Below, piece by piece: positions 37,298-48,214 of a DNA stretch of 64,000 nucleotides (the stretch's first letter is position 1; the number at the start of each line of letters is the position of its first letter). Position numbers and translations under genes: made by a program. The notes beneath the pieces are model-generated. The model was not told the origin of the DNA and did not search any database. It worked only from the letters and a program-made list of their open reading frames with translations. Source of the stretch: Thermaceae bacterium (GTDB lineage: Bacteria > Deinococcota > Deinococci > Deinococcales > Marinithermaceae); assembly GCA_027067955.1 (NCBI GenBank), contig JAMOUW010000054.1, positions 56,606 through 120,605 of the forward strand, written 5' to 3'.

Positions 37298-38272
37298 CTA
37301 GTAGTCGAGCAGTTTCTTGGCGGCGTTCAGGATCCGCGTCACCGTAGGCATGTAGAGCTTGTCCTGGGCGTAGGGATAGGGGGTGTCGAAACCGGTGACG
37401 CGCGCCGGCGGCGCCTCGAGTTGGTCGAGAACCTCCTCGGCGATCGTCGCCGCCACCTCGCTGGCGAAGCTGGCGTGGCGGGGGGCATCGGATACGATCA
37501 TAACGCGCCCGGTCTTGCTTACCGCCTCCAGGACTGCCTCCTTGTCCCAGGGCATCAGGCTGCGCAGGTCGAGCACCTCGGGATGCACCCCCGCCTTTTC
37601 CAGCTCGTCTGCGGCCTGCAGTACCTCGGGGGCCACCGTGCCGTAATAGATGATTGCCAGGTCGCCGCCCTGCCGCCTGGTGACGGCTTCGCCCAGAGGA
37701 ATTGTGAAGTCCTCATCGGGAACCTCTTCCTTTACCGCGCGGTAAAGGCGCTTGGGTTCGAGGAAGACGACCGGATCGTCGTCGCGGATAGCGGTCTTGA
37801 GCAGTCCCTTGGCGTCGTAAGGGGTGCTCACTGAAACGACCTTCAACCCGGCGGTGTGCACGAAATGGGCCTCGGGGCTCTGGGAGTGGTGGTGGCCGCC
37901 CTTGACGCCACCTCCCGAGGGCATGCGCACCACCATGGGAGCGGTGAACTGCGCCCCGGAGCGATAACGCAGCTTGGCGGCCTGGCTGACGAGCTGATCG
38001 AAGCCGGGGAACACGTAGTCGGCGAACTGGATTTCGGCCACGGGGCGCAGGCCGTGCGCGGCCATGCCCACCGCCGCGCCGATGATTGCCGCCTCCGAGA
38101 GCGGGGTGTCGATCACCCGGTCGGGACCGTATTTCTGCTGCAGTCCCTCGGTGGCCAGGAACACGCCGCCGCGCTTACCGACATCCTCACCCAGAACCAC
38201 TACGGTGTCGTCACGCGCCATTTCTTCGTCCAGCGTGCGCGCGATTGCCTGCACAAGGGTCATGGTAGCCAT
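37298..38272 (-). CDS. Branched-chain 2-oxoacid dehydrogenase E1 beta subunit
   Basis: 324 residues, transketolase-like beta subunit pairing with E1alpha for thiamine-diphosphate catalysis. [57 protein letters not shown] and [20 protein letters not shown] are characteristic. AGGAGG precedes ATG 38272, 15 bases after E1alpha. Decarboxylates 2-oxoacids from Val, Ile and Leu. Confidence 0.94.
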   Translation of the reverse strand: MATMTLVQAIARTLDEEMARDDTVVVLGEDVGKRGGVFLATEGLQQKYGPDRVIDTPLSEAAIIGAAVGMAAHGLRPVAEIQFADYVFPGFDQLVSQAAKLRYRSGAQFTAPMVVRMPSGGGVKGGHHHSQSPEAHFVHTAGLKVVSVSTPYDAKGLLKTAIRDDDPVVFLEPKRLYRAVKEEVPDEDFTIPLGEAVTRRQGGDLAIIYYGTVAPEVLQAADELEKAGVHPEVLDLRSLMPWDKEAVLEAVSKTGRVMIVSDAPRHASFASEVAATIAEEVLDQLEAPPARVTGFDTPYPYAQDKLYMPTVTRILNAAKKLLDY

Positions 38273-38287
38273 GGCTTCCTCCTGCTC

Positions 38288-39514
<1,227 letters not shown>

Positions 39515-39523
39515 TTACGCTTC

Positions 39524-39547
39524 ATTATAAACTACCCCCCAAGGGGG
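39524..39547 (-). promoter_or_regulatory. BCKDH operon promoter with G/C palindrome
   Basis: Minus-strand perfect TATAAT at 39529-39524; no good -35. A palindrome CCCCC-AA-GGGGG (39536-39547) sits between -10 and -35 positions and between this operon and the divergent rlmH, so it may be an operator. Confidence 0.5.
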
Positions 39548-39553
39548 CCGAAT

Positions 39554-39988
39554 GTGCGCTGGCGCATCGTCTGCGCAGGCAAGCCAAAACTCGACTATGC
39601 CCGGCGCGGCATCGACTTCTATGTGGAGCGATTGCGGTTTTCTGCGCGGGTGGAAACCCTGGCGGTAAAGACGGGTCCGCGCCTGCCGGAGGCGCTGCAG
39701 AAGGCGGGGGAGGGCTGGTTTCGCATCGTTCTCGACGAGCGCGGCGAGATGCTGCGCTCGCTCGAGCTGGCCCGGCGGATCTCCGCCTGGGAGCTGCGGG
39801 GCGTGAGCAGGGCGGCCCTGATCGTAGGACCTGCGGAAGGGTTGCCCCCCGCCGTCAGGGGTAGCGCCGACTGGTCCTGGAGTCTTTCGCCGCTCACGCT
39901 ACAGCATGAACTTGCGCTCCTGGTCGCGTTAGAGCAGATCTACCGCGCATATACGATTAAGCAAGGTTCGTCCTATCACCGCGAATAA
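39554..39988 (+). CDS. rlmH: 23S rRNA (pseudouridine(1915)-N3)-methyltransferase
   Basis: SPOUT methyltransferase modifying pseudouridine 1915 in helix 69 of 23S rRNA. 144 residues. LIVGPAEGLPPAVR corresponds to the GGxxG SAM loop (here G-P-A-E-G), and the C-terminal knot SLSPLTLQHELALLVALEQIYRAYTIKQGSSYHRE is the RlmH signature. GTG 39554 has AGGGGG upstream. It diverges from the BCKDH operon. Confidence 0.93.
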   Translation: MRWRIVCAGKPKLDYARRGIDFYVERLRFSARVETLAVKTGPRLPEALQKAGEGWFRIVLDERGEMLRSLELARRISAWELRGVSRAALIVGPAEGLPPAVRGSADWSWSLSPLTLQHELALLVALEQIYRAYTIKQGSSYHRE

Positions 39989-40051
39989 GAAAAGCAACAA
40001 CGCTTTATATATTGGAACGGCATGCGAAACTGGTACAGTCCCACGTTGCGG

Positions 40052-40057
40052 TATACT
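40052..40057 (+). promoter_or_regulatory. Probable -10 box of a leaderless transcript (HxlR regulator)
   Basis: TATACT followed by exactly six bases and GTG 40064. It decides the start of the next gene, since an ATG at 40022 in the same frame lies upstream of this box. Confidence 0.55.
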
Positions 40058-40063
40058 GGATGC

Positions 40064-40375
40064 GTGAATGCGCCATTGAACGACTACTACGACTGTATTG
40101 AAGACGCACTTAGCCTACTAGGCCGCCAGGGCTCCTACCGCGTTCTGCGGGCGTTGCTCGAAGGCCCCAAACGTTTTGGCGAGCTACTGGTGGAAACGCA
40201 GCTACTGCCGCGGACCCTTTCACTGAGGTTGAAGGAAATGGACGCGGCGGGCTGGGTGGAGCGGCAACAATTCGCCGAGGTGCCACCGCGGGTGGAGTAC
40301 CGCATGACCGAGTCCGCCAAGGCGCTGAAACCGCTTCTCAGCGCTGTGGAGGACTGGGGTCGCCGCTGCGGTTAA
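40064..40375 (+). CDS. HxlR-family winged-helix transcriptional regulator
   Basis: 103 residues, single winged-helix domain of the HxlR/MarR-like group: DCIEDALSLLGRQGSYRVLRALLEGPKRFGEL, then the recognition helix region LLPRTLSLRLKEMDAAGWVERQQF and wing VPPRVEYRMTESAKAL. It lacks the usual N-terminal cysteine of redox-sensing HxlR proteins. GTG 40064 is chosen by the TATACT geometry. The neighbours rlmH and groEL do not reveal the regulated target; the ligand is unknown. Confidence 0.8.
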   Translation: MNAPLNDYYDCIEDALSLLGRQGSYRVLRALLEGPKRFGELLVETQLLPRTLSLRLKEMDAAGWVERQQFAEVPPRVEYRMTESAKALKPLLSAVEDWGRRCG

Positions 40376-40415
40376 GTTCCGGTTGAAGGATGCGGCCGCC
40401 GCATATATATGAAGA

Positions 40416-40441
40416 ACGAGCGGCCCCGCGGGGCCGCTCGT
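40416..40441. terminator. Terminator between HxlR gene and groEL (both directions)
   Basis: Perfect 12-bp stem ACGAGCGGCCCC / GGGGCCGCTCGT with a two-base loop. On the minus strand it is followed by TCTTCATATAT and ends the groES-groEL transcript 20 bases past the groEL stop; on the plus strand no T-run follows. Confidence 0.75.
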
Positions 40442-40460
40442 ATCCACCCGCAGGGCGGGT

Positions 40461-42095
<1,635 letters not shown>

Positions 42096-42106
42096 CTACC
42101 TCCCTC

Positions 42107-42415
42107 TTACTTCTCTACTACCGCTAGCAGGTCGCGTTCGGAAAGGATGATGTACTCCTCACCCTCGATCTCGATCTCGGTGCCACCGTACTTGGCGAAT
42201 ACGACGATGTCGCCCTCTTTCACCTCGAGCGGCACGCGCTCGCCGTTTTCCAGCAGTTTGCCGCTGCCCACGGCGATGACCTTGCCCCGCTGGGGCTTCT
42301 CCTTGGCGGTATCGGGAAGCACGATGCCGCCCTTGGTGGTCACTTCTTCTTCGATGGGTTCAACCACGACCCGGTCTGCTAAGGGTTTGATCATTACCTT
42401 GACCTCCGTGCTCAT
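42107..42415 (-). CDS. groES: Co-chaperonin GroES (Cpn10)
   Basis: 102-residue lid of the GroEL chamber. [44 protein letters not shown] contains the Cpn10 signature and mobile loop. Start ATG 42415 follows AAGGAGG by five bases and gives the Thermus-type N-terminus; a later ATG (42394) also has GGAGG upstream. TTGACA-17-CATAAT and a CIRCE-like repeat precede the operon, so HrcA heat-shock control is likely. Confidence 0.97.
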   Translation of the reverse strand: MSTEVKVMIKPLADRVVVEPIEEEVTTKGGIVLPDTAKEKPQRGKVIAVGSGKLLENGERVPLEVKEGDIVVFAKYGGTEIEIEGEEYIILSERDLLAVVEK

Positions 42416-42432
42416 GATTGCCTCCTTACCCT

Positions 42433-42459
42433 TTGACACTTGAGGGTGTAGAGTGTCAA
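42433..42459. promoter_or_regulatory. CIRCE-like inverted repeat (probable HrcA operator)
   Basis: TTGACACTT-N9-GAGTGTCAA: nine-base arms with one mismatch and the exact nine-base spacing of CIRCE (TTAGCACTC-N9-GAGTGCTAA), located between the predicted transcription start and groES. The arms differ from consensus at the AG/GA positions. Confidence 0.75.
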
Positions 42460-42469
42460 TCCACCGGTT

Positions 42470-42498
42470 ATTATGCGGGGTGAAGCTTTCGTTGTCAA
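42470..42498 (-). promoter_or_regulatory. Promoter of groES-groEL
   Basis: Minus strand TTGACA (42498-42493), 17-base spacer, CATAAT (42475-42470): near-perfect sigma-70 type. Predicted start near 42463, directly before the CIRCE-like repeat. Confidence 0.75.
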
Positions 42499-42542
42499 GA
42501 CCTGCCGGGGTGATTACTGCAAGGAAGTTGAGCGCTTATTTA

Positions 42543-43316
42543 TCAATCGGACTGCTGGCGCAGGGCTTCATAGAGAAATAGCGCGGCGCTGACCGCAGCG
42601 TTGAGGCTGTCGGCAACGCCGTTCATGGGAATCGCCAGCTGCAAATCTGCGGCTTCCAGCCAGTCCGCGGGAAGCCCCCGATCCTCGGCTCCCACCACCA
42701 GCGCCGTGGGAGCGGAAAGGTCGGCTTCCCAGTAGAGTTTCTTCGCCGCCGGGGTGGCGGCCGCAATTTGTATGCCGCGTTTTCGCAGCCAGGCGCGGGC
42801 TTCATTGTGATCGGCCACGGCTATGGGCAGCGAGAAGACCGTGCCAGTACTGGCGCGGATTACGTTGGGGTTTTCTAAGTCCACTGCCTTGCCCACCACC
42901 AGCACCGCGCCCGTGCCGCTGGCGTCGGCGCTGCGCAGCATCGCCCCTAGGTTGCCCGGTTTTTCGATCTCCACGGCCACCAGTACCCGCCGCGGACGCG
43001 ACGGCAGGTCTTTTAGGCGGCGAGCCGGACGTTCGAAGACGCCGATCAGCGGCGGCGGGTTCTGGCGGTAGCTGACCTTGCGCATGGCCGCCTCCGACAG
43101 CTCGAAGATAGGTGCAGCTTCCAGCAGCTTCATTTCCTCCGCTCCCGCCCGCTCCGGCCAGACCAGCCAGGCGCTGGGGGTTAGCCCCGCCGCCAGCGCC
43201 CGCGCCACTTCGCGCGTCCCCTCGACCAAAAAGAGGCCCTGCTCATCCCGTCCTCTGTGGCTCTTGAGTTCGGACCAGGCCTTTATTCTCGGGTTGCGGG
43301 GACTTTCGAGGCGCAC
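42543..43316 (-). CDS. TrmH/SpoU-family RNA 2'-O-methyltransferase
   Basis: 257 residues: N-terminal substrate-binding domain (NPRIKAWSELKSHRGRDEQGLFLVEGTREVARAL) and SPOUT domain with VAVEIEKPGNLGAMLRSADASGTGAVLVVG, IRASTGTVFSLPIAV and the knot VVGAEDRGLPADWLEAADLQLAIPMNGVADSLNAAVSAALFLYEALRQ. Modifies rRNA or tRNA; the exact nucleotide cannot be told. GTG 43316 lies six bases after TAGAAT, a leaderless arrangement. Confidence 0.9.
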   Translation of the reverse strand: MRLESPRNPRIKAWSELKSHRGRDEQGLFLVEGTREVARALAAGLTPSAWLVWPERAGAEEMKLLEAAPIFELSEAAMRKVSYRQNPPPLIGVFERPARRLKDLPSRPRRVLVAVEIEKPGNLGAMLRSADASGTGAVLVVGKAVDLENPNVIRASTGTVFSLPIAVADHNEARAWLRKRGIQIAAATPAAKKLYWEADLSAPTALVVGAEDRGLPADWLEAADLQLAIPMNGVADSLNAAVSAALFLYEALRQQSD

Positions 43317-44116
43317 GGCGTAATTCTACCTGTCGTAACGGAAGGCGACCACGGGCGGCCCGGGGAGGCTATACTCGATGCCTTTCCGTTACGTCGTTTA
43401 GCCGCGTGCGATTTCTGCGAACGCTTCGCAAAATGGACCCAGTATACGTCTTTTTGGCGAGCGATCTGTAATCGCAAAACTACCTGCTCGAAGGTGTTTG
43501 CAAATTCTTCCAGCAGGGCCTCCCTGAAGCTAATAGCCGTTTCCTGGGGGTCGTTCTCGAAGGCTCCGCACCCCCAGGCGTCGAGAACGAGAGAGGTGTA
43601 CCCATAGGCGCGTGCGATATCGAGGACTCTGCGGATCCGGGCTCGAAGCAAGCGCGTAGACCGGATCAATCCAACCTTTGGTGCATACGGTGCGGCACTG
43701 GAAATGATGTCTAGAAGCCAGGGCTCGTCCAGCAAGCGCCCGTCGTCGTCGCGGATGATCGGAACCCCCGGCGAAAAGATGGCCCGGTTCGTCGAATCGG
43801 TCGAGGTTCGCGTGCGGTGTGCGCTGTACATGGGGCCGTTTTTCAGGGTCGCAAAAAGGCCGCTAGAGCGGCTGAGGTATTCTTCTTGCGCCCTGGCGCC
43901 GCTGAAAAACCCGCCACAAGGATGAATGCCGTTGACGAAGTTGAGTGCGAGCGGGCGGTATCCCTGCTGAACCAAGTTGTGAGCGGCAGAAAGCGTTGTT
44001 TCGTTGATTGCCACGATTGTCGTTTTAAAAGCGCCCCGGGCGTTTCCGGAAGGCGGCGCCCGGTCCGGAGGGACGCTGACCTTGTTTTGGACTGCACGTT
44101 CTATGAGTTCTTCTAT
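43283..44116 (-). pseudogene. TIGR02452-type macrodomain protein (bacterial PARG-like), apparently decaying
   Basis: Family members remove ADP-ribose from proteins. The core is recognisable: VAINETTLSAAHNLVQQG, LALNFVNGIHPCGGFFSGARAQEEYLSRSSGLF (macrodomain loop and catalytic QEE), AIFSPGVPIIRDDDGRLLDEPW and VLDAWGCGAFENDP. But GTG 44014 is the first start codon, although similarity runs upstream to about 44116 with no start, and the first 30 or so family residues are missing. Downstream the frame runs 45 residues past the usual end (DVYWVHFA) into the next gene. One Gly of the loop is Cys. I read this as a damaged gene; a shortened active protein is not excluded. Confidence 0.6.
43323..43328 (-). 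promoter_or_regulatory. Probable -10 box of a leaderless transcript (SpoU methyltransferase)
   Basis: TAGAAT on the minus strand with six bases (TACGCC) before GTG 43316. No ribosome-binding site. It lies inside the decayed tail of the macrodomain gene. Confidence 0.55.
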
Positions 44117-44138
44117 TTTACTTCTTTACCGCTATGAT

Positions 44139-44200
44139 ATGGGTAGGAAACTTCCAAAATATAGCCAGGAGTTTCGCAGCCCAGCTTTGCAGTCAGTGCG
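44139..44200 (+). pseudogene. Possible relic of an IS3-type transposase N-terminus
   Basis: From ATG 44139 the frame reads MGRKLPKYSQEFRSPALQSVR, resembling the start of IS3-family OrfA (KYSxEFxxxALxLV). Nothing further of a transposase follows and no inverted repeats are seen. It sits between the two damaged ADP-ribose hydrolase genes, so an old insertion could have caused that decay. Weak evidence. Confidence 0.25.
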
Positions 44201-44321
44201 CGCGGAATGTGCAGCCGCTCCATGTTTTGTGCGGCGCGCGCCGGCGAATCGTCGCATGGTAGGATTTTCATATTGCTTAGATACCAATCAAAATATTTCG
44301 GCGGAAGAAGAGGTCAGAAAT

Positions 44322-45109
44322 ATGCTTGGAGCCATAGTAGGGGACGTCGCCGGTTCGATCTATGAGTTTGAGGGGCCCAAAGACAAAAACTTTCAACCCT
44401 TCGTGCATCCAGCCGCTTTTTTACCGACGATACGGTTCTTACCGTGGCCGTTGCCGATGCCCTGCTGCACGACCGCAACGTGGTGGCAGCTTTTAAGGAT
44501 TGGGGGCGCAGGTATCCCGATTCTGGTTGGGGCGGCCGTTTCGCTAAGTGGTTATTCTCGGACGAAACCCGGCCCTACGGCAGTTATGGAAATGGCGCCG
44601 CAATGCGGGTTTCCCCGGCCGCGCTCCTTGCCGACAGCCTAGAAGAGGCCCTCCAGCTGGCCGAAAAGGTGACGGCGGTGACCTACGATCACCCCGAAGG
44701 CCTGCGGGGTGCGGCAGCCACCGCCACCGCCATTTTTCTCGCCCGGGAGGGCGAGGAAGCCACTACCATCCGCAAGCGTATCGAGCAGGACTTCGGCTAC
44801 GAGCTGGCCGCAACGCCCGCGGATATCCGCCCTCACTACAACTTCAACGAAACCTGCCAGGGCACGGTTCCCGAAGCCATTGTCTGCGCCCTCGCCGCCA
44901 GCGATTTTGAAGACGCCGTGCGCGAAGCGGTTTCCCTGGGAGGCGACGCCGACACCCTGGGGGCCATCACCGGCGCCATCGCCGAGGCCAGGTTCGGCGT
45001 GCCCCGGGAAATAGGAATCCAGACCTGGAATCGCTTGCCCGGGGACATGCGGGAGGTTCTCGAGCAGTTGTTGTACGCGGTGAAGGGCGGCAATCTGCCG
45101 TTTGTCTGA
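44322..45109 (+). pseudogene. ADP-ribosylglycohydrolase, frameshifted at a T-run
   Basis: ARH-like hydrolase with binuclear magnesium. The first part reads MLGAIVGDVAGSIYEFEGPKD and the remainder, in another frame, reads TDDTVLTVAVADALL then GGDADTLGAITGAIAEARFG, the usual second metal motif. The frames join at a run of six T (44417-44422): seven would give AAFFTDDT in one frame. Total length, about 262 residues, is normal for the family. A one-base loss, a sequence error or phase variation at the T-run would each explain it. GAGG precedes ATG 44322. Confidence 0.78.
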
Positions 45110-45340
45110 CGGCGCGCAAGTCTGCTCCCGGCTACTGCTATATCGAATAACAGCGTCTCCCCCTCTGCATGTAATGATTCGCCCGCCGGTGTTCTTGCTG
45201 CGAGGCGGCAGTATCTGATCCCGACTATTGGGTTGCGGTGGCCCCCGCCGTATGCGGGTTCGTTGTATGCTCCGCTTTAGCGAACTACCGGTGACCCGAC
45301 CGCTGGATATGCTGGGGAAAAATATGCCCGGGGAGAACTT
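45110..45340. other. Intergenic region upstream of glgC
   Basis: About 230 bases with no supported ORF or RNA. A ribosome site GGGGAG lies before ATG 45341, and GATATGCT (about 45306-45313) could contain a -10 hexamer. No clear operator was found. Confidence 0.35.
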
Positions 45341-46600
45341 ATGCCGTCTGTAAAGCGTCTGCGTGTACTGGGGATGATTCTGGCCGGGGGCCAGGGTAGC
45401 CGGCTCTACCCCCTGACCGCCAAGCGTTCGAAGCCCGCGGTGCCCTTTGGGTCGAAATATCGAATCATCGATTTCGTGCTCAATAACTTCATGAATTCAG
45501 GGATATACTCTGTATACGTTTTAATACAATACAAGGCTCAGTCGTTAACCGAGCACATTCAGCGCTACTGGCGTTTCGGGGCTTTCCTGGACGACCACTT
45601 CATAATTTTGGTGCCGGCGCAGATGTACCGCTATGAGGAGCTGGGCCCGGTTTGGTACCGGGGCACCGCCGACGCCGTCTATCAGAACCTGCACCTGGTA
45701 GACAACAACGACCCCGAGGTTGTGGCCGTCTTTGGCGGCGATCACATCTACAAGATGGACCTGCGGCCCATGGTGGACTTCCACCAGGACATGCAGGCCG
45801 ATGTGACCATTGCCGCCTATACCGTACCCATCGAGGAAGCGGGCCGTTTCGGGGTAATTCAGGTGGACGAGCGCTGGCGCATAGTCGATTTTCAGGAGAA
45901 GCCCGCTCACCCCAGGGCAATTCCGGGCCGCCCCGGTGAAGCTCTGGTATCCATGGGCAACTATCTCTTCAGCAAAGACCCCCTGGTGGAGCTGCTGGAG
46001 CGCGACGGTAAGGATCCGGAGTCTTCCCACGACTTCGGCAAGGACGTTCTCCCCGCGGCTCTGGCGAAAGGATGCCGGCTTTACGCCTACGATTTCCAGA
46101 GCAACCGCATTCCCGGTACCGAGGGCGCGAACACCTACTGGCGGGACGTGGGGACACTCGACGCCTATTTTGAGGCCAACATGGACCTGGTGGCGGTGGT
46201 GCCCCAGTTTGACCTCTTCAACCCCGACTGGCCATTGCGCACCGCCAACCTGTTCAGCCCGCCGGCGAAGTTCGTGCACGAGACCGGGGAGCGGATAGGG
46301 CAGGCTTTCAACAGCCTGCTCGCGGGAGGGGTGATCGTCAGCGGGGGTACGGTGCGCGAGTCGGTGCTGTTCCGGCGGGTGCGGGTAAACTCGTACAGTT
46401 TGGTGGAGAACGCCGTAATTTTTGACGATGTCGAGGTGGGGCGGCATGCCAGGGTGAGAAAAGCGGTGATAGACAAGAACGTTCGTATACCCGCCGGGGA
46501 GAGTATAGGTTACGATCTGGAGTCCGACCGCGCGCGCGGGCTCACGGTCACGCCCGGCGGCGTGGTGGTCGTTCCCAAGGGGTACCGGTTCGACTCATGA
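45341..46600 (+). CDS. glgC: Glucose-1-phosphate adenylyltransferase
   Basis: Makes ADP-glucose from glucose-1-phosphate and ATP, the committed step of glycogen synthesis. 419 residues: [38 protein letters not shown] (nucleotide loop), [24 protein letters not shown], and [13 protein letters not shown] substrate lysine region; left-handed beta-helix repeats at the C-terminus. Allosteric control by sugar phosphates is expected from the family. Its stop overlaps the next ATG. Confidence 0.96.
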   Translation: MPSVKRLRVLGMILAGGQGSRLYPLTAKRSKPAVPFGSKYRIIDFVLNNFMNSGIYSVYVLIQYKAQSLTEHIQRYWRFGAFLDDHFIILVPAQMYRYEELGPVWYRGTADAVYQNLHLVDNNDPEVVAVFGGDHIYKMDLRPMVDFHQDMQADVTIAAYTVPIEEAGRFGVIQVDERWRIVDFQEKPAHPRAIPGRPGEALVSMGNYLFSKDPLVELLERDGKDPESSHDFGKDVLPAALAKGCRLYAYDFQSNRIPGTEGANTYWRDVGTLDAYFEANMDLVAVVPQFDLFNPDWPLRTANLFSPPAKFVHETGERIGQAFNSLLAGGVIVSGGTVRESVLFRRVRVNSYSLVENAVIFDDVEVGRHARVRKAVIDKNVRIPAGESIGYDLESDRARGLTVTPGGVVVVPKGYRFDS

Positions 46601-47292
46601 AAAAAGACTTTGGACACGCGTTTTTGGCATATACCCGCCTGAGCCCGGGTCAGGAGCCGCCGGGCAACGGCCAGCGGGTTCCCACGGCCAAGGTTTACGC
46701 GAGCCCCCTTGAAACCGTGGACCTGCCGCTGGCGCGCAAGAGCGGCGGGCCGCAAACCTGGCGGCTGATGGCCCAGCTCGAGGCCCAGGCTCCCGAGCTG
46801 GAATACACCCTCACCCCGGCCGACCTGGCACAGATATTGCTGCCGCTTTCGGACCGCGAGGGGCGGCGCGGATACCTCTCGAGCGCCGGCGCCTATCCGG
46901 TTGAGGCCTACCTGCTCATCAGGCGGGTGCGCGACACCTTTCCGGGGGTCTACCACTACGCGGTCAAGGCCCACCAGCTGGAACAGATTGCCCCCAGCCC
47001 CGACTGGAAGGCCTGGGAGGCGGCGCTGGCCGGCGCCAGGGGCGCAGAGCGCGCCGGGGTGTATCTCGTGCTTACCACCGTCCCGGCCCGGAGCGTGGCG
47101 CGCCTGGGGCCGCGCGGTTACCGTCAGGCGCTTCTCGAGGCGGGCAAGGCGGCGCACGCGACCTTCACCGCGGCGGTCGCCCTTGGCCTGGCGGCGTACG
47201 AGGCCGAGGGTTTTTACGATGAGCGGGTGGCTCAGATACTGGGTTTGCCGGACGGGGAGTACCCGGTTTCGGTCCTCATCGTCGGGCGCTGA
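46597..47292 (+). CDS. SagB/ThcOx-type nitroreductase-family oxidoreductase
   Basis: 231-residue FMN-dependent nitroreductase-like protein. Typical SagB features: N-terminal [46 protein letters not shown] and a C-terminal [50 protein letters not shown]. In peptide clusters such enzymes oxidise azolines, but no cyclodehydratase or precursor is seen here, so the substrate is unknown. Start overlaps glgC by four bases (ATGA), suggesting co-expression for no obvious metabolic reason. Confidence 0.85.
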   Translation: MKKDFGHAFLAYTRLSPGQEPPGNGQRVPTAKVYASPLETVDLPLARKSGGPQTWRLMAQLEAQAPELEYTLTPADLAQILLPLSDREGRRGYLSSAGAYPVEAYLLIRRVRDTFPGVYHYAVKAHQLEQIAPSPDWKAWEAALAGARGAERAGVYLVLTTVPARSVARLGPRGYRQALLEAGKAAHATFTAAVALGLAAYEAEGFYDERVAQILGLPDGEYPVSVLIVGR

Positions 47293-47400
47293 TGGGGCGA
47301 GGGGTCTTCGCCTGCCGGAGCCCGTTTCGACGGGGATGCGGCTGCGCGGCACGCGACGTCGGGGGGTTCGGATCCTCCGTGCGATGCGCGGGCCCGCGGT

Positions 47401-47697
47401 CTAGCGGAGGCTGCCGGCGGCGCGTCTGAGGGGCCGGGGAAGGCGCAGCCAGCGCGCCAGACGCGGACGCGGGTGATAGGTGCGGCGGTAGGCTTCCAGA
47501 GCCTTGAGCCAGAGGGCAGGGCGCTCCGCCTGGGGGTGCCCGGCCGCCTGGAGGCGGCGGCGGGCCTCCTCAATCTCGTGCTGCAGCCGGTCGAGCCCGG
47601 ATCTACCTTCGCGGTTGTCTATCTCGATGAGCAGGTTCAGCATCTCCGCCGGCAGGGCGCGGGACGGGGTGCGGAAGAGATGTTGGATTCTATTCAT
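47401..47697 (-). CDS. Small basic protein of unknown function, divergent from ddrO
   Basis: 98 residues, no recognised family. The N-terminal half is a likely helical region (PAEMLNLLIEIDNREGRSGLDRLQHEIEEARRRLQAAG), and the C-terminal 30 residues are strongly Arg-rich (RTYHPRPRLARWLRLPRPLRRAAGSLR). AAGGAGG lies nine bases before ATG 47697. A palindrome sits between its -35 (TTGCAG) and -10 (TATGGT), exactly where a repressor would block it, and ddrO is transcribed away from the same spot. I infer it may be a DdrO target, possibly DNA-binding. Confidence 0.6.
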   Translation of the reverse strand: MNRIQHLFRTPSRALPAEMLNLLIEIDNREGRSGLDRLQHEIEEARRRLQAAGHPQAERPALWLKALEAYRRTYHPRPRLARWLRLPRPLRRAAGSLR

Positions 47698-47722
47698 TGC
47701 TAATACCCTCCTTGTAATTACG

Positions 47723-47752
47723 ACCATATCATAACGATATGATAAACTGCAA
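47723..47752 (-). promoter_or_regulatory. Promoter of the small gene divergent from ddrO
   Basis: Minus strand TTGCAG (47752-47747), 18-base spacer, TATGGT (47728-47723). The spacer is filled by the palindrome listed next. Confidence 0.5.
47727..47744. promoter_or_regulatory. Palindromic operator candidate between ddrO and the small divergent gene
   Basis: TATCATA-ACGA-TATGATA: perfect 7-bp arms, 18 bases in total, similar in size and placement to the radiation/desiccation response motif bound by DdrO in Deinococcus, though the sequence is not the same as the motif as I recall it. Confidence 0.6.
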
Positions 47753-47773
47753 GCGTGGATGTGATATTCTGCC

Positions 47774-47802
47774 TTGACCGTATTAGCCGCGCGCGGTACC
47801 CT
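47774..47802 (+). promoter_or_regulatory. Promoter of ddrO-irrE
   Basis: TTGACC (47774-47779), 17-base spacer, TACCCT (47797-47802). The transcript would start just before the GGGAGG ribosome site of ddrO. Confidence 0.6.
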
Positions 47803-47819
47803 GACGCCAGGGAGGTGCC

Positions 47820-48212
47820 ATGAAGCTGGCCGAACGGTTTCGTGAGTTGCGCAAAGAGCGGGGATGGCGCCTTAAGGACCTGGCCGAGGTAACGGGGCTT
47901 TCCGTTCCCTATCTTTCCGACCTGGAACGTGACCGCACAAACCCCAGTCTGGAAACGCTGCGCACCCTGGCCGGTGCTTACGGGATCAGCGTGCACGACC
48001 TCATGGCTCCGGTGGACTTCTACGGTGAGCGCACCCCCGCGGCGCTGCCCCGGGGTTTGGTCGAACTGATAGAGGATCCGGTGCTGGGTGCGGAGATAAC
48101 CCCTGACTGGGTGGAAACGCTTTCGCGCATCGAACTGCGGGGCAGGAGACCCGAGAGCAAGCGCGACTGGTACGAGATCTATCTGCATCTGCGGCGCGTA
48201 CTCGAGGGCTAG
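47820..48212 (+). CDS. ddrO: DdrO-type transcriptional repressor of the radiation/desiccation response
   Basis: 130-residue XRE-family regulator: HTH in residues 7-60 ([38 protein letters not shown]) and a C-terminal dimerisation part [35 protein letters not shown]. Length, the RTNPSLETL stretch and the C-terminal block closely follow Deinococcus DdrO. There IrrE cleaves DdrO at the Leu-Arg bond of IEL-RG; the same bond (L106-R107) is present. irrE follows three bases after the stop. Autoregulation through the upstream palindrome is inferred. Confidence 0.85.
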   Translation: MKLAERFRELRKERGWRLKDLAEVTGLSVPYLSDLERDRTNPSLETLRTLAGAYGISVHDLMAPVDFYGERTPAALPRGLVELIEDPVLGAEITPDWVETLSRIELRGRRPESKRDWYEIYLHLRRVLEG

Positions 48213-48214
48213 CC

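Noticed and set aside
45110..45340. tRNA or other structured RNA before glgC
   Set aside because: No T-loop GGTTCRA motif or acceptor pairing; the same search by eye found no tRNA or rRNA in any intergenic region of the window.
46597..47292. Azole-forming peptide (TOMM) cluster around the SagB-like gene
   Set aside because: No cyclodehydratase, YcaO protein, transporter or precursor peptide within 10 kb; neighbours are glgC and ddrO.
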